Of a stretch of 64,000 nt of DNA, positions 8,484-17,229 are shown in pieces. The position numbers were made by a program, and so were the translations under genes. The stretch is from positions 5,379,786 to 5,443,785 of the forward strand of contig NZ_JAGIOO010000001.1 in the NCBI RefSeq assembly GCF_017876755.1. Reading direction: 5' to 3'. The stretch is from Crossiella equi. GTDB taxonomy: Bacteria; Actinomycetota; Actinomycetes; Mycobacteriales; Pseudonocardiaceae. A model generated the notes under the pieces. The model made no database searches, had not been told where the DNA came from, and saw only the letters and a program-made list of their open reading frames with translations. The stretch's first letter is position 1; each line of letters starts with the position of its first letter.

Positions 8484-9593
8484 ATGCGGATCGTGCAGCT
8501 GGCGAACTTCTACGGCCCGCGCTCAGGCGGTCTGCGCACCGCCCTGAACGCCCTCGGCGCGGGGTACGTGGCCGCGGGGCACGAGGTGGTGCTGATCGTG
8601 CCCGGCCCGCGCCGCCACGACGAGGTGCTGCCCTCGGGCGTCCGGCGCATCACGCTGCCCGCGCCGAAGGTGCCGTTCATGGGCGGCTACCGCGTGGTCG
8701 ACCCGGTGCGCGTGCAGTCGCTGCTGTCCAAGCTGCACCCGGACCGGCTCGAGGTCTCCGACCGCATCACGCTGCGCGGCATGGGCCGGTGGGCCAGCAA
8801 GCGCGGGGTGCCCAACGTGGTGATCTCGCACGAGCGCTTCGACCGCCTGCTGGAGCAGTTCTTCCTGCCCGGCCCCGCCGCCCGCCGGGTCGCGGACTGG
8901 GCGAACACCCGCATGGCCGCGGGCTACGAGACCGTGGTCTGCACCACCGACTTCGCCCGCGAGGAGTTCGACCGCATCGGCGCCCGCAACGTCATGCGCG
9001 TGCCGCTGGGTGTGGACCTCGACACGTTCAACCCGATCCGGCACGACCGCGCGCTGCGCTCGGAGCTGTCCCGGGGCGCTGCGAACCTGCTCGTGCACTG
9101 CGGGCGGCTGTCGGTGGAGAAGCACGTGGAGCGCAGCGTGGACACCCTCGCCGAGCTGCACGAGTCCGGGCACGACGTGCGCCTGGTCATCGCCGGGGAC
9201 GGCCCGCGCCGCGAGGCCCTGGAGCGGCGTGCCGCCGGGCTGCCGGTCACCTTCCTCGGCTTCGTGAACAACCGGAACGACGTGGCGAACCTGCTGGCCA
9301 GCGCGGACATCTCGCTCGCGCCCGGCCCGCACGAGACCTTCGGCCTGGCCGCCCTGGAGGCGCTGGCCTCGGGTACGCCGGTCGTGGTCTCGCAGTCCTC
9401 GGCACTGCGCGAGATCGTGCGCGAGGACTGCGGCGCGGCCGTGCCGGACTACGCGCGGGCCTTCGCCGGAGCCGTCACCGAGCTGCTGGACGCCCCCGAG
9501 GACGGCCGCCGCGCCGCCGCCCGTGCCCGCGCCGAGCAGTTCCCGTGGCCGCGCGCGGTCGACGGGATGCTGGCCGCCCTGCAGGCCGGGTGA
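8484..9593 (+). CDS. GT4 family glycosyltransferase
   Basis: This 369-aa GT-B glycosyltransferase starts MRIVQLANFYGPRSGGLRTA. It has a Rossmann-like donor domain (LLVHCGRLSVEKHVERSV) and the E-x7-E motif in HETFGLAALEALASG. It is probably a mannosyl- or glucosyl-transferase for a cell-envelope glycolipid, working with the preceding enzyme. The classic mycobacterial mgtA-menG neighbourhood has only one such gene, so this looks like an added paralogous step. ATG 8484 follows GAGGAGCGG; an upstream in-frame start at 8451 is unsupported. Confidence 0.87.
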   Translation: MRIVQLANFYGPRSGGLRTALNALGAGYVAAGHEVVLIVPGPRRHDEVLPSGVRRITLPAPKVPFMGGYRVVDPVRVQSLLSKLHPDRLEVSDRITLRGMGRWASKRGVPNVVISHERFDRLLEQFFLPGPAARRVADWANTRMAAGYETVVCTTDFAREEFDRIGARNVMRVPLGVDLDTFNPIRHDRALRSELSRGAANLLVHCGRLSVEKHVERSVDTLAELHESGHDVRLVIAGDGPRREALERRAAGLPVTFLGFVNNRNDVANLLASADISLAPGPHETFGLAALEALASGTPVVVSQSSALREIVREDCGAAVPDYARAFAGAVTELLDAPEDGRRAAARARAEQFPWPRAVDGMLAALQAG

Positions 9594-9604
9594 GCACCGC
9601 TGCG

Positions 9605-9618
9605 TAGGCTGCTGGGCA
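9605..9618 (+). promoter_or_regulatory. Candidate leaderless promoter (-10) for menG
   Basis: TAGGCT at 9605-9610 lies seven bases before the menG ATG at 9618, and no Shine-Dalgarno sequence is present. This is the usual layout for leaderless transcripts in actinobacteria. No good -35 box was seen. Confidence 0.45.
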
Positions 9619-10301
9619 TGGCCAGGGCTGGTTTGGACAAGGACCCGCGCGAAGTCGCAGAGATGTTCGACGGGGTCGCGCGGCGCTACGACATCACCAA
9701 CACGGTGCTCGCCGGTGGCCAGGACCGCCGGTGGCGCGGCAAGACCACCCGCGCCCTGGACCTGCGGCCGGGCGAGAAGGTGCTCGACCTCGCGGCGGGC
9801 ACCGCGGTGTCCACCGTCGACCTGGCCAGCACCGGCGCCTGGTGCGTGGCCGCCGACTTCTCGCTGGGCATGCTCCAGGCGGGCAAGCGGCGCGGGCTGC
9901 CCATGGTGGCCGCCGACGGCCTGCGGCTGCCCTTCGCCAGCGGCTCCTTCGACGCGGTCACCGTGTCCTTCGGCCTGCGCAACATGCAGGACACCAGCGC
10001 CGCGCTGGCCGAGCTGGCGCGCGTGACCCGCTCCGGCGGCCGCATGGTGATCTGCGAGTTCTCCCGCCCGGTGTGGAGTCCCATGCGCCTGGGCTACAAC
10101 ACCTACCTCAAGGTGCTGCCGCAGATCGCCAAGCGCGTGTCCTCCAACGCGCCCGCCTACCAGTACCTGGCCGAGTCGATCCGGGACTGGCCGGACCAGC
10201 AGGCGCTGGCCGAGCTGATCGCGGGCGCGGGCTGGGAGGACGTGGCCTGGCGCAACCTCACCGGCGGCGTCGTCGCACTGCACCGCGCGACCAAGCCCTG
10301 A
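9618..10301 (+). CDS. menG: Demethylmenaquinone methyltransferase
   Basis: This 227-aa class I SAM methyltransferase is of the UbiE/MenG family. Motif I is [15 protein letters not shown] (about residue 55). The family signature is [15 protein letters not shown] (about residue 112), and the C-terminal motif [13 protein letters not shown] is typical of MenG. It methylates the naphthoquinone ring in the last step of menaquinone synthesis. It lies between envelope glycosyltransferases and menJ, as in mycobacteria. The protein starts [20 protein letters not shown], and the ATG fits a leaderless start. Confidence 0.95.
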   Translation: MARAGLDKDPREVAEMFDGVARRYDITNTVLAGGQDRRWRGKTTRALDLRPGEKVLDLAAGTAVSTVDLASTGAWCVAADFSLGMLQAGKRRGLPMVAADGLRLPFASGSFDAVTVSFGLRNMQDTSAALAELARVTRSGGRMVICEFSRPVWSPMRLGYNTYLKVLPQIAKRVSSNAPAYQYLAESIRDWPDQQALAELIAGAGWEDVAWRNLTGGVVALHRATKP

Positions 10302-10322
10302 ACTACACTCGGTCCCGGACTT

Positions 10323-10338
10323 CGTGAAGAAGTTCACA
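10323..10338 (+). promoter_or_regulatory. Rex-like operator upstream of menJ
   Basis: CGTGAAGAAGTTCACA is an inverted repeat GTGAA-N4-TTCAC that matches 12 of 16 positions of the Streptomyces Rex operator TGTGAACGCGTTCACA. It lies 30 bp before the menJ start and just downstream of a possible -10 (TACACT, 10304-10309). A closer copy precedes nuoA. Rex senses the NADH/NAD+ ratio; binding here is inferred. Confidence 0.5.
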
Positions 10339-10367
10339 AGCTCGATCCGCACACCTGAGGAGCCTCG

Positions 10368-11666
10368 ATGACCACCCCGACCAGCCGTCGTCAGCCGCAC
10401 GAGGACGCCGACGTCATCGTGGTCGGTGCCGGACCCGCGGGCTCCACCGCGGCCACCTACCTCGCCCGCGCGGGCCTGGACGTGCTGCTGCTGGAGAAGA
10501 GCGAGTTCCCGCGCGAGAAGGTGTGCGGTGACGGCCTCACCCCGCGCGGCGTGAAGCAGCTCATCGACCTGGGCATCGACACCCGCGAGGAAGCGGGCTG
10601 GCTGCACAACCGCGGCCTGCGGGTGGTCGGCGGCGGCGTCACCATGGAGCTGGACTGGCCGGATCTCGCCACCTTCCCGCCGTACGGCGTGGTGCGCCCC
10701 CGCCAGGACTTCGACGAGATGCTGGCCAAGACCGCGCAGCTCGCGGGCGCCAAGCTGCTGCAGAACACCCACGTCACCGGCGCGGTCACCGACGACCGCA
10801 CCGGTCGGGTCACCGGCGTGACCGCCAACGCGGGCAAGGAGAAGACCCCGGTCACCTACCGGGCGCCGCTGGTGCTGGCCTGCGACGGTGTGAGCGCCCG
10901 CCTGGCCCTGTCGGTCGGCCTGGAGAAGCGTGACGACCGCCCGATGGGCATCGCGGTGCGCCGGTACTACGAGTCCCCGCGCAGCAAGGACGACTACCTC
11001 GAGTCGCACCTGGAGCTGTGGGACCGGTCCAACCCGGGCGACCCCAAGCTGCTGCCCGGCTACGGCTGGATCTTCGGCATGGGCGACGGCACGGTGAACG
11101 TGGGCCTGGGCATCCTGTCCACCTCCAAGGCCTACGGCAAGGTCGACTACCGCCAGCTGCTGCGCTCCTGGCTCGACGGCACCCCGGAGGAGTGGGGCCT
11201 GCGCGAGCCGAACGCGATCGGCAAGGTCGGCGGCGCGGCCCTGCCCATGGGCTTCAACCGCACCCCGCACTACCGCAACGGCCTGCTGCTGGTGGGCGAC
11301 GCGGGCGGCATGGTCAACCCGTTCAACGGCGAGGGCATCGGCTACGCCATGGAGTCCGCGCGCCTGGCCGCCGAGTGCGTCGTGCACGCCCTGGCCCGCC
11401 CGGACGCGATCTCCCGGGAACGCGCCCTGCACCGCTACCCGGTGGCGGTCTCGGAGGCGCTGGGCGGCTACTACCGCCTGGGCAACATCTTCTCCAAGCT
11501 CATCGGCAACCCGACGATCATGCGCACCGCCACCAAGTACGGCATGCCGATCAAGCCGCTGATGCGCTTCGTCCTCAAGCTCCTGGCGGGCCTGTACGAC
11601 CCGAAGGACGGCGACGCGATGGACCGCGTGATCACCGCGGCCACGAAGCTGGCCCCGACGGCCTGA
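10368..11666 (+). CDS. menJ: Menaquinone reductase MenJ-like (geranylgeranyl reductase family)
   Basis: This 432-aa FAD-dependent oxidoreductase has an N-terminal Rossmann motif (DVIVVGAGPAGSTAATYLA). The family motifs are KVCGDGLTPRGV and GLLLVGDAGGMVNPFNGEGI. Mycobacterial MenJ (Rv0561c) saturates one isoprene unit of the menaquinone tail and sits at the same place, between menG and a polyprenyl synthase. Here the nuo operon is inserted between menJ and the synthase. A geranylgeranyl reductase acting on another prenyl chain is the main alternative. GAGGAG about 7 nt before the ATG supports the start, and a perfect terminator hairpin follows. Confidence 0.87.
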   Translation: MTTPTSRRQPHEDADVIVVGAGPAGSTAATYLARAGLDVLLLEKSEFPREKVCGDGLTPRGVKQLIDLGIDTREEAGWLHNRGLRVVGGGVTMELDWPDLATFPPYGVVRPRQDFDEMLAKTAQLAGAKLLQNTHVTGAVTDDRTGRVTGVTANAGKEKTPVTYRAPLVLACDGVSARLALSVGLEKRDDRPMGIAVRRYYESPRSKDDYLESHLELWDRSNPGDPKLLPGYGWIFGMGDGTVNVGLGILSTSKAYGKVDYRQLLRSWLDGTPEEWGLREPNAIGKVGGAALPMGFNRTPHYRNGLLLVGDAGGMVNPFNGEGIGYAMESARLAAECVVHALARPDAISRERALHRYPVAVSEALGGYYRLGNIFSKLIGNPTIMRTATKYGMPIKPLMRFVLKLLAGLYDPKDGDAMDRVITAATKLAPTA

Positions 11667-11687
11667 CCCAGGCCCACACGACCGACA

Positions 11688-11724
11688 ACGGCCAGCCCGA
11701 ACCCAGGTGGTTCGGGCTGGCCGT
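11688..11724 (+). terminator. Transcription terminator after menJ
   Basis: Perfect 16-bp inverted repeat (arms 11688-11703 and 11709-11724) around a CAGGT loop, 22 bp after the menJ stop. There is no T-tract, as is common for actinobacterial terminators. Confidence 0.75.
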
Positions 11725-11728
11725 CGCC

Positions 11729-11794
11729 GTGTTGGCCGCCCCCGCACGTCGTGTTGGCCGGTTCCGTACCTCGTGTTGGCCGGAAACCGCCCCG
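11729..11794 (+). repeat. Three 22-bp direct repeats with GTGTTGGCCG core
   Basis: The core GTGTTGGCCG occurs at 11729, 11751 and 11773, an exact 22-bp period. The 12-bp spacers are only partly alike (CCCCCGCACGTC and GTTCCGTACCTC). It lies right after the menJ terminator in the long menJ-nuoA gap. The role is unknown. Confidence 0.7.
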
Positions 11795-11846
11795 CGTCCA
11801 GCCCGGCTCTCCCGACTTGTCCGCTTCGCGCTGCGGCATCGGCCGT

Positions 11847-11863
11847 TCAGTGGTAACCACTGA
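11847..11863 (+). promoter_or_regulatory. 17-bp palindrome, candidate operator
   Basis: TCAGTGGTAACCACTGA is a perfect inverted repeat (8-bp arms, central A) in the 443-bp gap before nuoA. This is the form expected of a dimeric regulator site. No matching regulator was identified. Confidence 0.45.
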
Positions 11864-11955
11864 TCTTGATGGGCTAGCCCCTCGGGACGGGTTCGAAGCC
11901 CCGGTCCCGGCGCGCGCTGGCAGTGGGCCGGGTCATACACTTGCCCATTGGAGTT

Positions 11956-11971
11956 CGTGAATGCGTTCACA
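11956..11971 (+). promoter_or_regulatory. Rex operator upstream of the nuo operon
   Basis: CGTGAATGCGTTCACA matches the Streptomyces Rex operator consensus TGTGAACGCGTTCACA at 14 of 16 positions, including both half-sites. It lies 139 bp before nuoA. Rex is a redox-sensing repressor released by NADH and is known to control nuo, cyd and atp genes in streptomycetes. The rex gene is not in this window. Confidence 0.72.
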
Positions 11972-11997
11972 AGCTCCGGCGGACGACCACGGCCTAG

Positions 11998-12016
11998 TTA
12001 GGTGAACCTTACTACA
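11998..12016 (-). promoter_or_regulatory. Candidate IdeR/DmdR iron box in the nuo leader
   Basis: Read on the minus strand, the 19 bases ending TTCACCTAA match the DmdR-type iron box TTAGGTTAGGCTCACCTAA at 14 of 19 positions; the right half is nearly perfect and the left half is weak. Iron control would suit an operon encoding eight to nine Fe-S clusters, but this is a sequence match only. Confidence 0.35.
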
Positions 12017-12109
12017 AGTGGGGTCCCCCCGGGTGCCTAGGGTGCCCATCGGACGGCGGCTGTGACGGCTGCTGACGAGCGCGGATGAGGAAAGGACGGC
12101 GGCGGGACA

Positions 12110-12475
12110 GTGCTCCACCCATACCTCCCCCTCGTGCTGATGTTCTTGCTTGCCTTGGGGTTCGCCCTGTTCTCCGTGACGGCGGCGCCGTACATCGGCC
12201 CGCGCCGGTACAACAAGGCCAAGCTGGACGCGTACGAGTGCGGAATCGAGCCCTCGCCCCAGCCGGTGGTCGGCGGTGGGCGCATGCCGGTCGCCTACTA
12301 CCTGACGGCGATGCTGTTCATCCTGTTCGACATCGAAATGGTGTTCCTCTACCCCTTCGCGGTCACCGCGGGCCAGTTGGGCCTGTTCGGCCTGGTAGAG
12401 ATCGCCCTCTTCATCGGCACGGTCGGCTTCGCCTACGTCTACGTGTGGCGGCGCGGCGGCCTGGACTGGAGCTGA
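12110..12475 (+). CDS. nuoA: NADH-quinone oxidoreductase subunit A
   Basis: This 121-aa membrane subunit has three transmembrane helices and the signature YECGIEPSPQP (about residue 42), then FILFDIEMVFLYPF. It is the first gene of the 14-gene nuo operon for complex I, which passes electrons from NADH to menaquinone and pumps protons. It is a membrane-arm subunit near the quinone site. The start is GTG 12110 after a purine-rich AAAGGACGGCGGCGGGA. NuoB begins 3 bp after the stop. Confidence 0.96.
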   Translation: MLHPYLPLVLMFLLALGFALFSVTAAPYIGPRRYNKAKLDAYECGIEPSPQPVVGGGRMPVAYYLTAMLFILFDIEMVFLYPFAVTAGQLGLFGLVEIALFIGTVGFAYVYVWRRGGLDWS

Positions 12476-12478
12476 GTC

Positions 12479-13030
12479 ATGGGTCTTGAGGAGAAGCTGC
12501 CCAACGGGATCCTGCTGGCCAGCGTGGAGAAGCTGGTCAACTGGTCCCGCAAGTCCTCGCTGTGGCCCGCCACCTTCGGGCTGGCGTGCTGCGCGATCGA
12601 GATGATGACCACCGGCGCCCCGCGCTACGACCTCGGTCGCTTCGGCATGGAGGCCTTCCGCGCCTCCCCGCGCCAGGCCGACCTGATGATCGTCGCGGGC
12701 CGGGTCACGAACAAGATGGCCCCGGTGCTCCGGCAGATCTACGACCAGATGCCCGAGCCCCGCTGGGTGCTCGCCATGGGCGTGTGCGCCTCCTCCGGCG
12801 GCATGTTCAACAACTACGCCGTGGTGCAGGGCGTCGACCACATCGTGCCCGTGGACATGTACCTGCCGGGCTGCCCGCCGCGGCCAGAGATGCTCCTGGA
12901 CGCGATCCTCAAGATCCACGCCAAGATCATGGACGAGCCGCTCGGTGCCAAGCGCGCCGCGCTGCGCGCCGCCAGCGGTGCGCGCACCGAGATGATCCCG
13001 TCCTCCGTCAAGTACGCCAAGAAGAAGTGA
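12479..13030 (+). CDS. nuoB: NADH-quinone oxidoreductase subunit B
   Basis: This 183-aa peripheral subunit carries cluster N2, the last Fe-S centre before the quinone. All four ligands are visible: the tandem Cys in [11 protein letters not shown], one in [12 protein letters not shown], and one in PGCPPRPEM. The length is normal for the family. It sits between nuoA and nuoC in the conserved order. A second, shorter NuoB-like protein is encoded at 39006. Confidence 0.97.
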   Translation: MGLEEKLPNGILLASVEKLVNWSRKSSLWPATFGLACCAIEMMTTGAPRYDLGRFGMEAFRASPRQADLMIVAGRVTNKMAPVLRQIYDQMPEPRWVLAMGVCASSGGMFNNYAVVQGVDHIVPVDMYLPGCPPRPEMLLDAILKIHAKIMDEPLGAKRAALRAASGARTEMIPSSVKYAKKK

Positions 13031-13036
13031 TCGGCA

Positions 13037-13789
13037 GTGACTGACGCGAAGCTTCCCGAGCCGCAGGGCGGAGCCCACAGCTCGGCGGACATGACCCAGT
13101 CCGAGCACGAGGCGCACCTGGACGCCGGTGGCCTGGTCGCGGGCAAGAACCGCAAGGGCATGTTCAACGTCTCCGGCTCCGGCGACACCTCGGGCTTCGG
13201 CGGCCTCCGCCTGCCCGCCCACGCCCCGGCCCCGGCCGAGCGGCCCTACGGCGGCTGGTTCGACGAGTTCGCCGACGAGCTCTCGATGGCCATGGCGGAG
13301 AAGAACATCCCCGCCGACGCCGTCCAGCAGATCACCGTGGACCGCGGCGAGATCACCTTCTACGTCCGCCGCGAGCACCTGGTCGACCTGTGTCGCCTGC
13401 TGCGCGACGACGCGGCGCTGCGCTTCGAGCTCTGCTCCTCGGTCTCCGGCGTGGACTACGGCGTCGACGTGCCGCAGCGCCTGCACTCGGTCTACCACCT
13501 GACCTCGATGACCTACCGCCGCCGCATCCGGCTGGAGGTCGCACTCGACATCGAGGACCCGCACGTGCCCAGCATCGTCGCGGTCTACCCGACCGCCGAC
13601 TGGCACGAGCGCGAGGCCTGGGACATGTTCGGCATCGTCTACGACGGCCACCCCGCGCTCACCCGGATCCTCATGCCGGACGACTGGGACGGCCACCCCC
13701 AGCGCAAGGACTACCCGCTCGGCGGGATCCCGGTCGAGTACAAGGGCGCGGAAATTCCTCCGCCGGACCAGAGGCGGTCTTACTCATGA
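13037..13789 (+). CDS. nuoC: NADH-quinone oxidoreductase subunit C
   Basis: This 250-aa protein is the 30-kDa subunit of the complex I connecting module. The C-terminal family signature is intact: [18 protein letters not shown], then [12 protein letters not shown]. Residues 1-70 are an actinobacterial extension rich in charged and Gly residues. The start is GTG 13037, 7 bp after nuoB. Its stop overlaps the nuoD start (ATGA). Confidence 0.96.
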   Translation: MTDAKLPEPQGGAHSSADMTQSEHEAHLDAGGLVAGKNRKGMFNVSGSGDTSGFGGLRLPAHAPAPAERPYGGWFDEFADELSMAMAEKNIPADAVQQITVDRGEITFYVRREHLVDLCRLLRDDAALRFELCSSVSGVDYGVDVPQRLHSVYHLTSMTYRRRIRLEVALDIEDPHVPSIVAVYPTADWHEREAWDMFGIVYDGHPALTRILMPDDWDGHPQRKDYPLGGIPVEYKGAEIPPPDQRRSYS

Positions 13790-15171
13790 GCCACGAACGT
13801 CTCGCCGACGTCACCAACGGCACCGACACCTCGCCCGAGGGCGCGGACAGCCACCCGGTCACCGACCCGTACGCGGCGGACTCCCGGGAGACCACCGAGG
13901 GCCGCGTCTACACGGTCTCCGGCGGCGACTGGGACGAGGTCCTCGAGGACGCCACCCACGACGAGCGCATCGTCATCAACCTGGGTCCGCAGCACCCCTC
14001 CACGCACGGCGTGCTCCGCCTGGTGCTGGAGCTGGAGGGCGAGACCGTCACCCAGGCCCGCTCGGTGATCGGCTACCTGCACACCGGCATCGAGAAGAAC
14101 TGTGAGTACCGCAACTGGACCCAGGGCGTCACGTTCGTGACGCGCATGGACTACCTGGCTCCGCTGCACAACGAGACGGCCTACTGCCTCGCGGTGGAGA
14201 AGCTGCTCGGTGTCGAGGCGCCCAAGCGCGCGCAGACCATCCGCGTGCTGCTCATGGAGCTCAACCGCATCAGCTCGCACCTGGTCGCCCTGGCCACCGG
14301 CGGCATGGAGCTCGGCGCGCTCACCGCGATGACCGCGGGCTTCCGCGAGCGCGAGGAGGTCCTGCACCTCCTGGAGCACCTCACCGGCCTGCGCATGAAC
14401 CACGCGTTCATCCGCCCCGGCGGCGTCGCCCAGGACCTGCCCGAGGACTACCACCAGAAGATCTCCGAGTTCCTCAAGGTGATGGACTCCCGGCTGCCGC
14501 AGTACGACAAGCTGCTGACCGGCCAGCCGGTGTGGCGCAAGCGCCTGGAGAACGTCGGCTACCTGCCGCTGGACGGCTGCCTGCAGCTGGGCATCACCGG
14601 CCCGATCCTGCGCTCGGCCGGCCTGCCCTGGGACCTCCGCAAGGTCGAGCCGTACTGCGGCTACGAGGAGTTCGACTTCGAGGTGCCCACGGCCACCGAG
14701 GCGGACTGCTTCGCCCGCTACCTGCTGCGCGTCGAGGAGATGCACCAGTCCCTCAAGATCATCCGGCAGTGCCTTGACAAGCTCGAGCCCGGCCCGGTCA
14801 TGGTCGAGGACGGCAAGATCGCCTGGCCCGCGCAGCTGACCATCGGCGCCGACGGCATGGGCAACTCCCTGGAGCACGTCCGCAAGATCATGGGCCAGTC
14901 CATGGAGTCCCTCATCCACCACTTCAAGCTGGTGACCGAGGGCTTCGACGTGCCCGCCGGGCAGGTGTACGTGCCGGTGGAGTCCCCGCGCGGCGAGCTG
15001 GGCTACCACCTGGTCTCCGACGGCGGCACCAGGCCGCTGCGCGTGCACGTGCGCGAACCCAGCTTCGTGAACCTGCAGTCGATGCCCGCGATGAGCGAGG
15101 GCAGCCTGGTCGCCGACGTGATCGCCGCGGTGGCCTCGATCGACCCCGTGATGGGTGGTGTGGACCGATGA
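13786..15171 (+). CDS. nuoD: NADH-quinone oxidoreductase subunit D
   Basis: This 461-aa, 49-kDa subunit forms the quinone pocket with NuoB. It has the family block [20 protein letters not shown] (about residues 65-85), followed by [16 protein letters not shown]. About 60 residues of charged N-terminal extension precede the conserved core. ATG 13786 overlaps the nuoC stop by 4 bp and is chosen over a much longer open frame that runs back through nuoC. The end overlaps nuoE by 4 bp. Confidence 0.97.
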   Translation: MSHERLADVTNGTDTSPEGADSHPVTDPYAADSRETTEGRVYTVSGGDWDEVLEDATHDERIVINLGPQHPSTHGVLRLVLELEGETVTQARSVIGYLHTGIEKNCEYRNWTQGVTFVTRMDYLAPLHNETAYCLAVEKLLGVEAPKRAQTIRVLLMELNRISSHLVALATGGMELGALTAMTAGFREREEVLHLLEHLTGLRMNHAFIRPGGVAQDLPEDYHQKISEFLKVMDSRLPQYDKLLTGQPVWRKRLENVGYLPLDGCLQLGITGPILRSAGLPWDLRKVEPYCGYEEFDFEVPTATEADCFARYLLRVEEMHQSLKIIRQCLDKLEPGPVMVEDGKIAWPAQLTIGADGMGNSLEHVRKIMGQSMESLIHHFKLVTEGFDVPAGQVYVPVESPRGELGYHLVSDGGTRPLRVHVREPSFVNLQSMPAMSEGSLVADVIAAVASIDPVMGGVDR

Positions 15172-15923
15172 CGACGACTCCCGAACGACTGGCCGAGGCC
15201 GCCGCTGCGCCTGAGGTCGTCGACCTCAGCCAGTTCGACGGCATCGTGGACAAGGCGCAGCAGATCATCGCGCGCTACCCGCAGAGCCGGTCCGCGCTGC
15301 TGCCCATGCTGCACCTGGTGCAATCGGTTGAGGGCCACGTCAGCAAGGCGGGCATCGCCTTCTGCGCCCAGCAGCTCGACCTCACCACCGCCGAGGTCAG
15401 CGCGGTCGCGACGTTCTACACCATGTACAAGCGCCGCCCGTGCGGCGAGCACCTGGTGAGCGTCTGCACCAACACGCTGTGCGCGGCCCTGGGCGGCGAC
15501 GCCATCTACGGCAAGCTCCGCGAGCACCTGGGCGTCGGCCACGAGGAGACCGCGGGCGAGCCCGGCACCCCCGGCTCGATCACCCTCGAGCACGCCGAGT
15601 GCCTGGCGGCCTGCGACCTCGGCCCGGTGCTGCAGGTCAACTACGAGTTCTACGACAACCAGACGCCGGAGGGCGCGCTGGAGCTGGTCAAGGCGCTGCA
15701 GCGGGGCGAGAAGCCGAACCCCACGCGCGGTGCCCCGCTGACCGACTTCAAGCAGGCCGAGCTCCAGCTGGCCGGGTTCTTCGAGGGCCGCGAGTCCGAT
15801 GTGGACGGACCGTCGGCCGCGGTGGAGACCCTGCGCGGCGCCAAGATGGCCAACGAGCGCGGCTGGACCGCCCCGGTCATGCCCGAGGACGTCCCGCTCC
15901 CGGCCGTTCCAGAGAAGAAGTGA
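15168..15923 (+). CDS. nuoE: NADH-quinone oxidoreductase subunit E
   Basis: This 251-aa, 24-kDa subunit of the NADH-dehydrogenase module has a thioredoxin-like fold with a [2Fe-2S] cluster (N1a). The ligand Cys are in [10 protein letters not shown] and [10 protein letters not shown]. It works with NuoF to oxidise NADH. It overlaps nuoD by 4 bp; the Pro-rich C-terminal tail ([13 protein letters not shown]) is typical of actinobacterial versions. Confidence 0.96.
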   Translation: MTTTPERLAEAAAAPEVVDLSQFDGIVDKAQQIIARYPQSRSALLPMLHLVQSVEGHVSKAGIAFCAQQLDLTTAEVSAVATFYTMYKRRPCGEHLVSVCTNTLCAALGGDAIYGKLREHLGVGHEETAGEPGTPGSITLEHAECLAACDLGPVLQVNYEFYDNQTPEGALELVKALQRGEKPNPTRGAPLTDFKQAELQLAGFFEGRESDVDGPSAAVETLRGAKMANERGWTAPVMPEDVPLPAVPEKK

Positions 15924-15930
15924 GGCTGGC

Positions 15931-17229
15931 ATGCCCGAGCCGTTGACGCCGGTGCTCACCAAGCGCTGGCTCTCCCCGACCTCCTGGACCCTGCGCACCT
16001 ACGAGCAGCTGGAGGGCTACACCGCCCTCCGCAAGGCGCTCACCGCGCACCCGGACCAGCTCATCCAGCTCTGCAAGGACTCCGGTCTCCGCGGTCGTGG
16101 CGGCGCCGGGTTCCCCACCGGTCTCAAGTGGGGCTTCATCCCGCAGGGCGACGGCAAGCCGCACTACCTGGTGATCAACGCCGACGAGGGCGAGCCGGGC
16201 ACGTGCAAGGACATCCCGCTGATGATGGCCGACCCGCACTCGCTCATCGAGGGCTGCATCATCACCTCCTTCGCCATCCGGGCCAACTTCTGCGCGATCT
16301 ACGTGCGCGGTGAGGTCCTGCACTGCATCCGGCGCCTCAACGCCGCGGTCAAGGAGGCCTACGCCGCCGGGTACCTCGGCAAGAACATCCTCGGCTCGGG
16401 CTTCGACCTCGACATCGTGGTGCACGCCGGCGCCGGCGCGTACATCTGCGGCGAGGAAACCGCCCTGCTCGACTCCCTGGAGGGCAAGCGCGGCCAGCCC
16501 CGGCTCAAGCCGCCCTTCCCGGCCACCGCTGGTCTGTACGCCTCGCCCACTGTGGTGAACAACGTCGAGACCATCGCTTCGGTTCCCTACATCGTCAACG
16601 GCGGTTCCGCCTGGTTCCGCGAGATGGGCCGCGAGCGCTCCCCGGGCCCGACCATCTACTCGCTGTCCGGGCACGTCACCAACCCCGGCCAGTACGAGGC
16701 GCCCATGGGCACCACGCTCCGCGAGCTGCTGGAGATGGCCGGGGGCATGAAGGACGGCATCCCGCTGAAGTTCTGGACGCCGGGCGGTTCCTCCACCCCG
16801 CTGTTCACCGCCGAGCACCTCGACGTGCCGCTGGACTTCGAGGGCGCGGCCGAGGCCGGGTCCATGCTGGGCACCAAGGCGCTCCAGATCTTCAACGAGA
16901 CCGTGTCCGTGCCGTGGGCGGTCATGAAGTGGACTGAGTTCTACAAGCACGAGTCCTGCGGCAAGTGCACCCCGTGCCGCGAGGGCACGTACTGGCTGGT
17001 GCAGATCCTGCAGCGCATGGTGCGCGGCGAGGGCACGCCCGCCGACATCGAGACGCTGCTCGACATCTGCGACAACATCCTCGGCCGGTCCTTCTGCGCC
17101 CTCGGTGACGGTGCGACCAGCCCGATCACCAGCGCCATCAAGTACTTCAAGCACGAGTTCCTGGACCTGTGCGCCAGCAACGCCGGGAACGCGCAGGCCG
17201 AACTGGCCGGGGCAGGAGCGCACTCATGA
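15931..17229 (+). CDS. nuoF: NADH-quinone oxidoreductase subunit F
   Basis: This 432-aa, 51-kDa subunit binds NADH and FMN through [18 protein letters not shown], then [12 protein letters not shown]. It carries [4Fe-4S] cluster N3 through [12 protein letters not shown] plus a downstream Cys (GRSFCALGD). It is the electron entry point of complex I. ATG 15931 starts [13 protein letters not shown], 7 bp after nuoE; an upstream reading lies inside nuoE. The stop overlaps nuoG (ATGA). Confidence 0.97.
   Translation: MPEPLTPVLTKRWLSPTSWTLRTYEQLEGYTALRKALTAHPDQLIQLCKDSGLRGRGGAGFPTGLKWGFIPQGDGKPHYLVINADEGEPGTCKDIPLMMADPHSLIEGCIITSFAIRANFCAIYVRGEVLHCIRRLNAAVKEAYAAGYLGKNILGSGFDLDIVVHAGAGAYICGEETALLDSLEGKRGQPRLKPPFPATAGLYASPTVVNNVETIASVPYIVNGGSAWFREMGRERSPGPTIYSLSGHVTNPGQYEAPMGTTLRELLEMAGGMKDGIPLKFWTPGGSSTPLFTAEHLDVPLDFEGAAEAGSMLGTKALQIFNETVSVPWAVMKWTEFYKHESCGKCTPCREGTYWLVQILQRMVRGEGTPADIETLLDICDNILGRSFCALGDGATSPITSAIKYFKHEFLDLCASNAGNAQAELAGAGAHS

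Larger units (their letters stand above)
11667..12109 (+). other. 443-bp intergenic region menJ-nuoA (regulatory)
   Basis: The gap contains no credible gene. In order it holds the menJ terminator, three 22-bp repeats, a 17-bp palindrome, a GC hairpin (CGGGAC at 11883-11888 pairing with GTCCCG at 11904-11909 around a TTCGAAG loop), a Rex-type operator (11956-11971) and a possible iron box (11998-12016). The density of symmetric elements suggests that nuo expression is strongly regulated. No confident -35/-10 pair was seen. Confidence 0.6.

Noticed and set aside
11875-11915. tRNA-like T-arm (GGGTTCGAAGCCC) before nuoA
   Set aside because: No acceptor stem, D-arm or anticodon arm can be built around it; it is better described as a plain GC hairpin.
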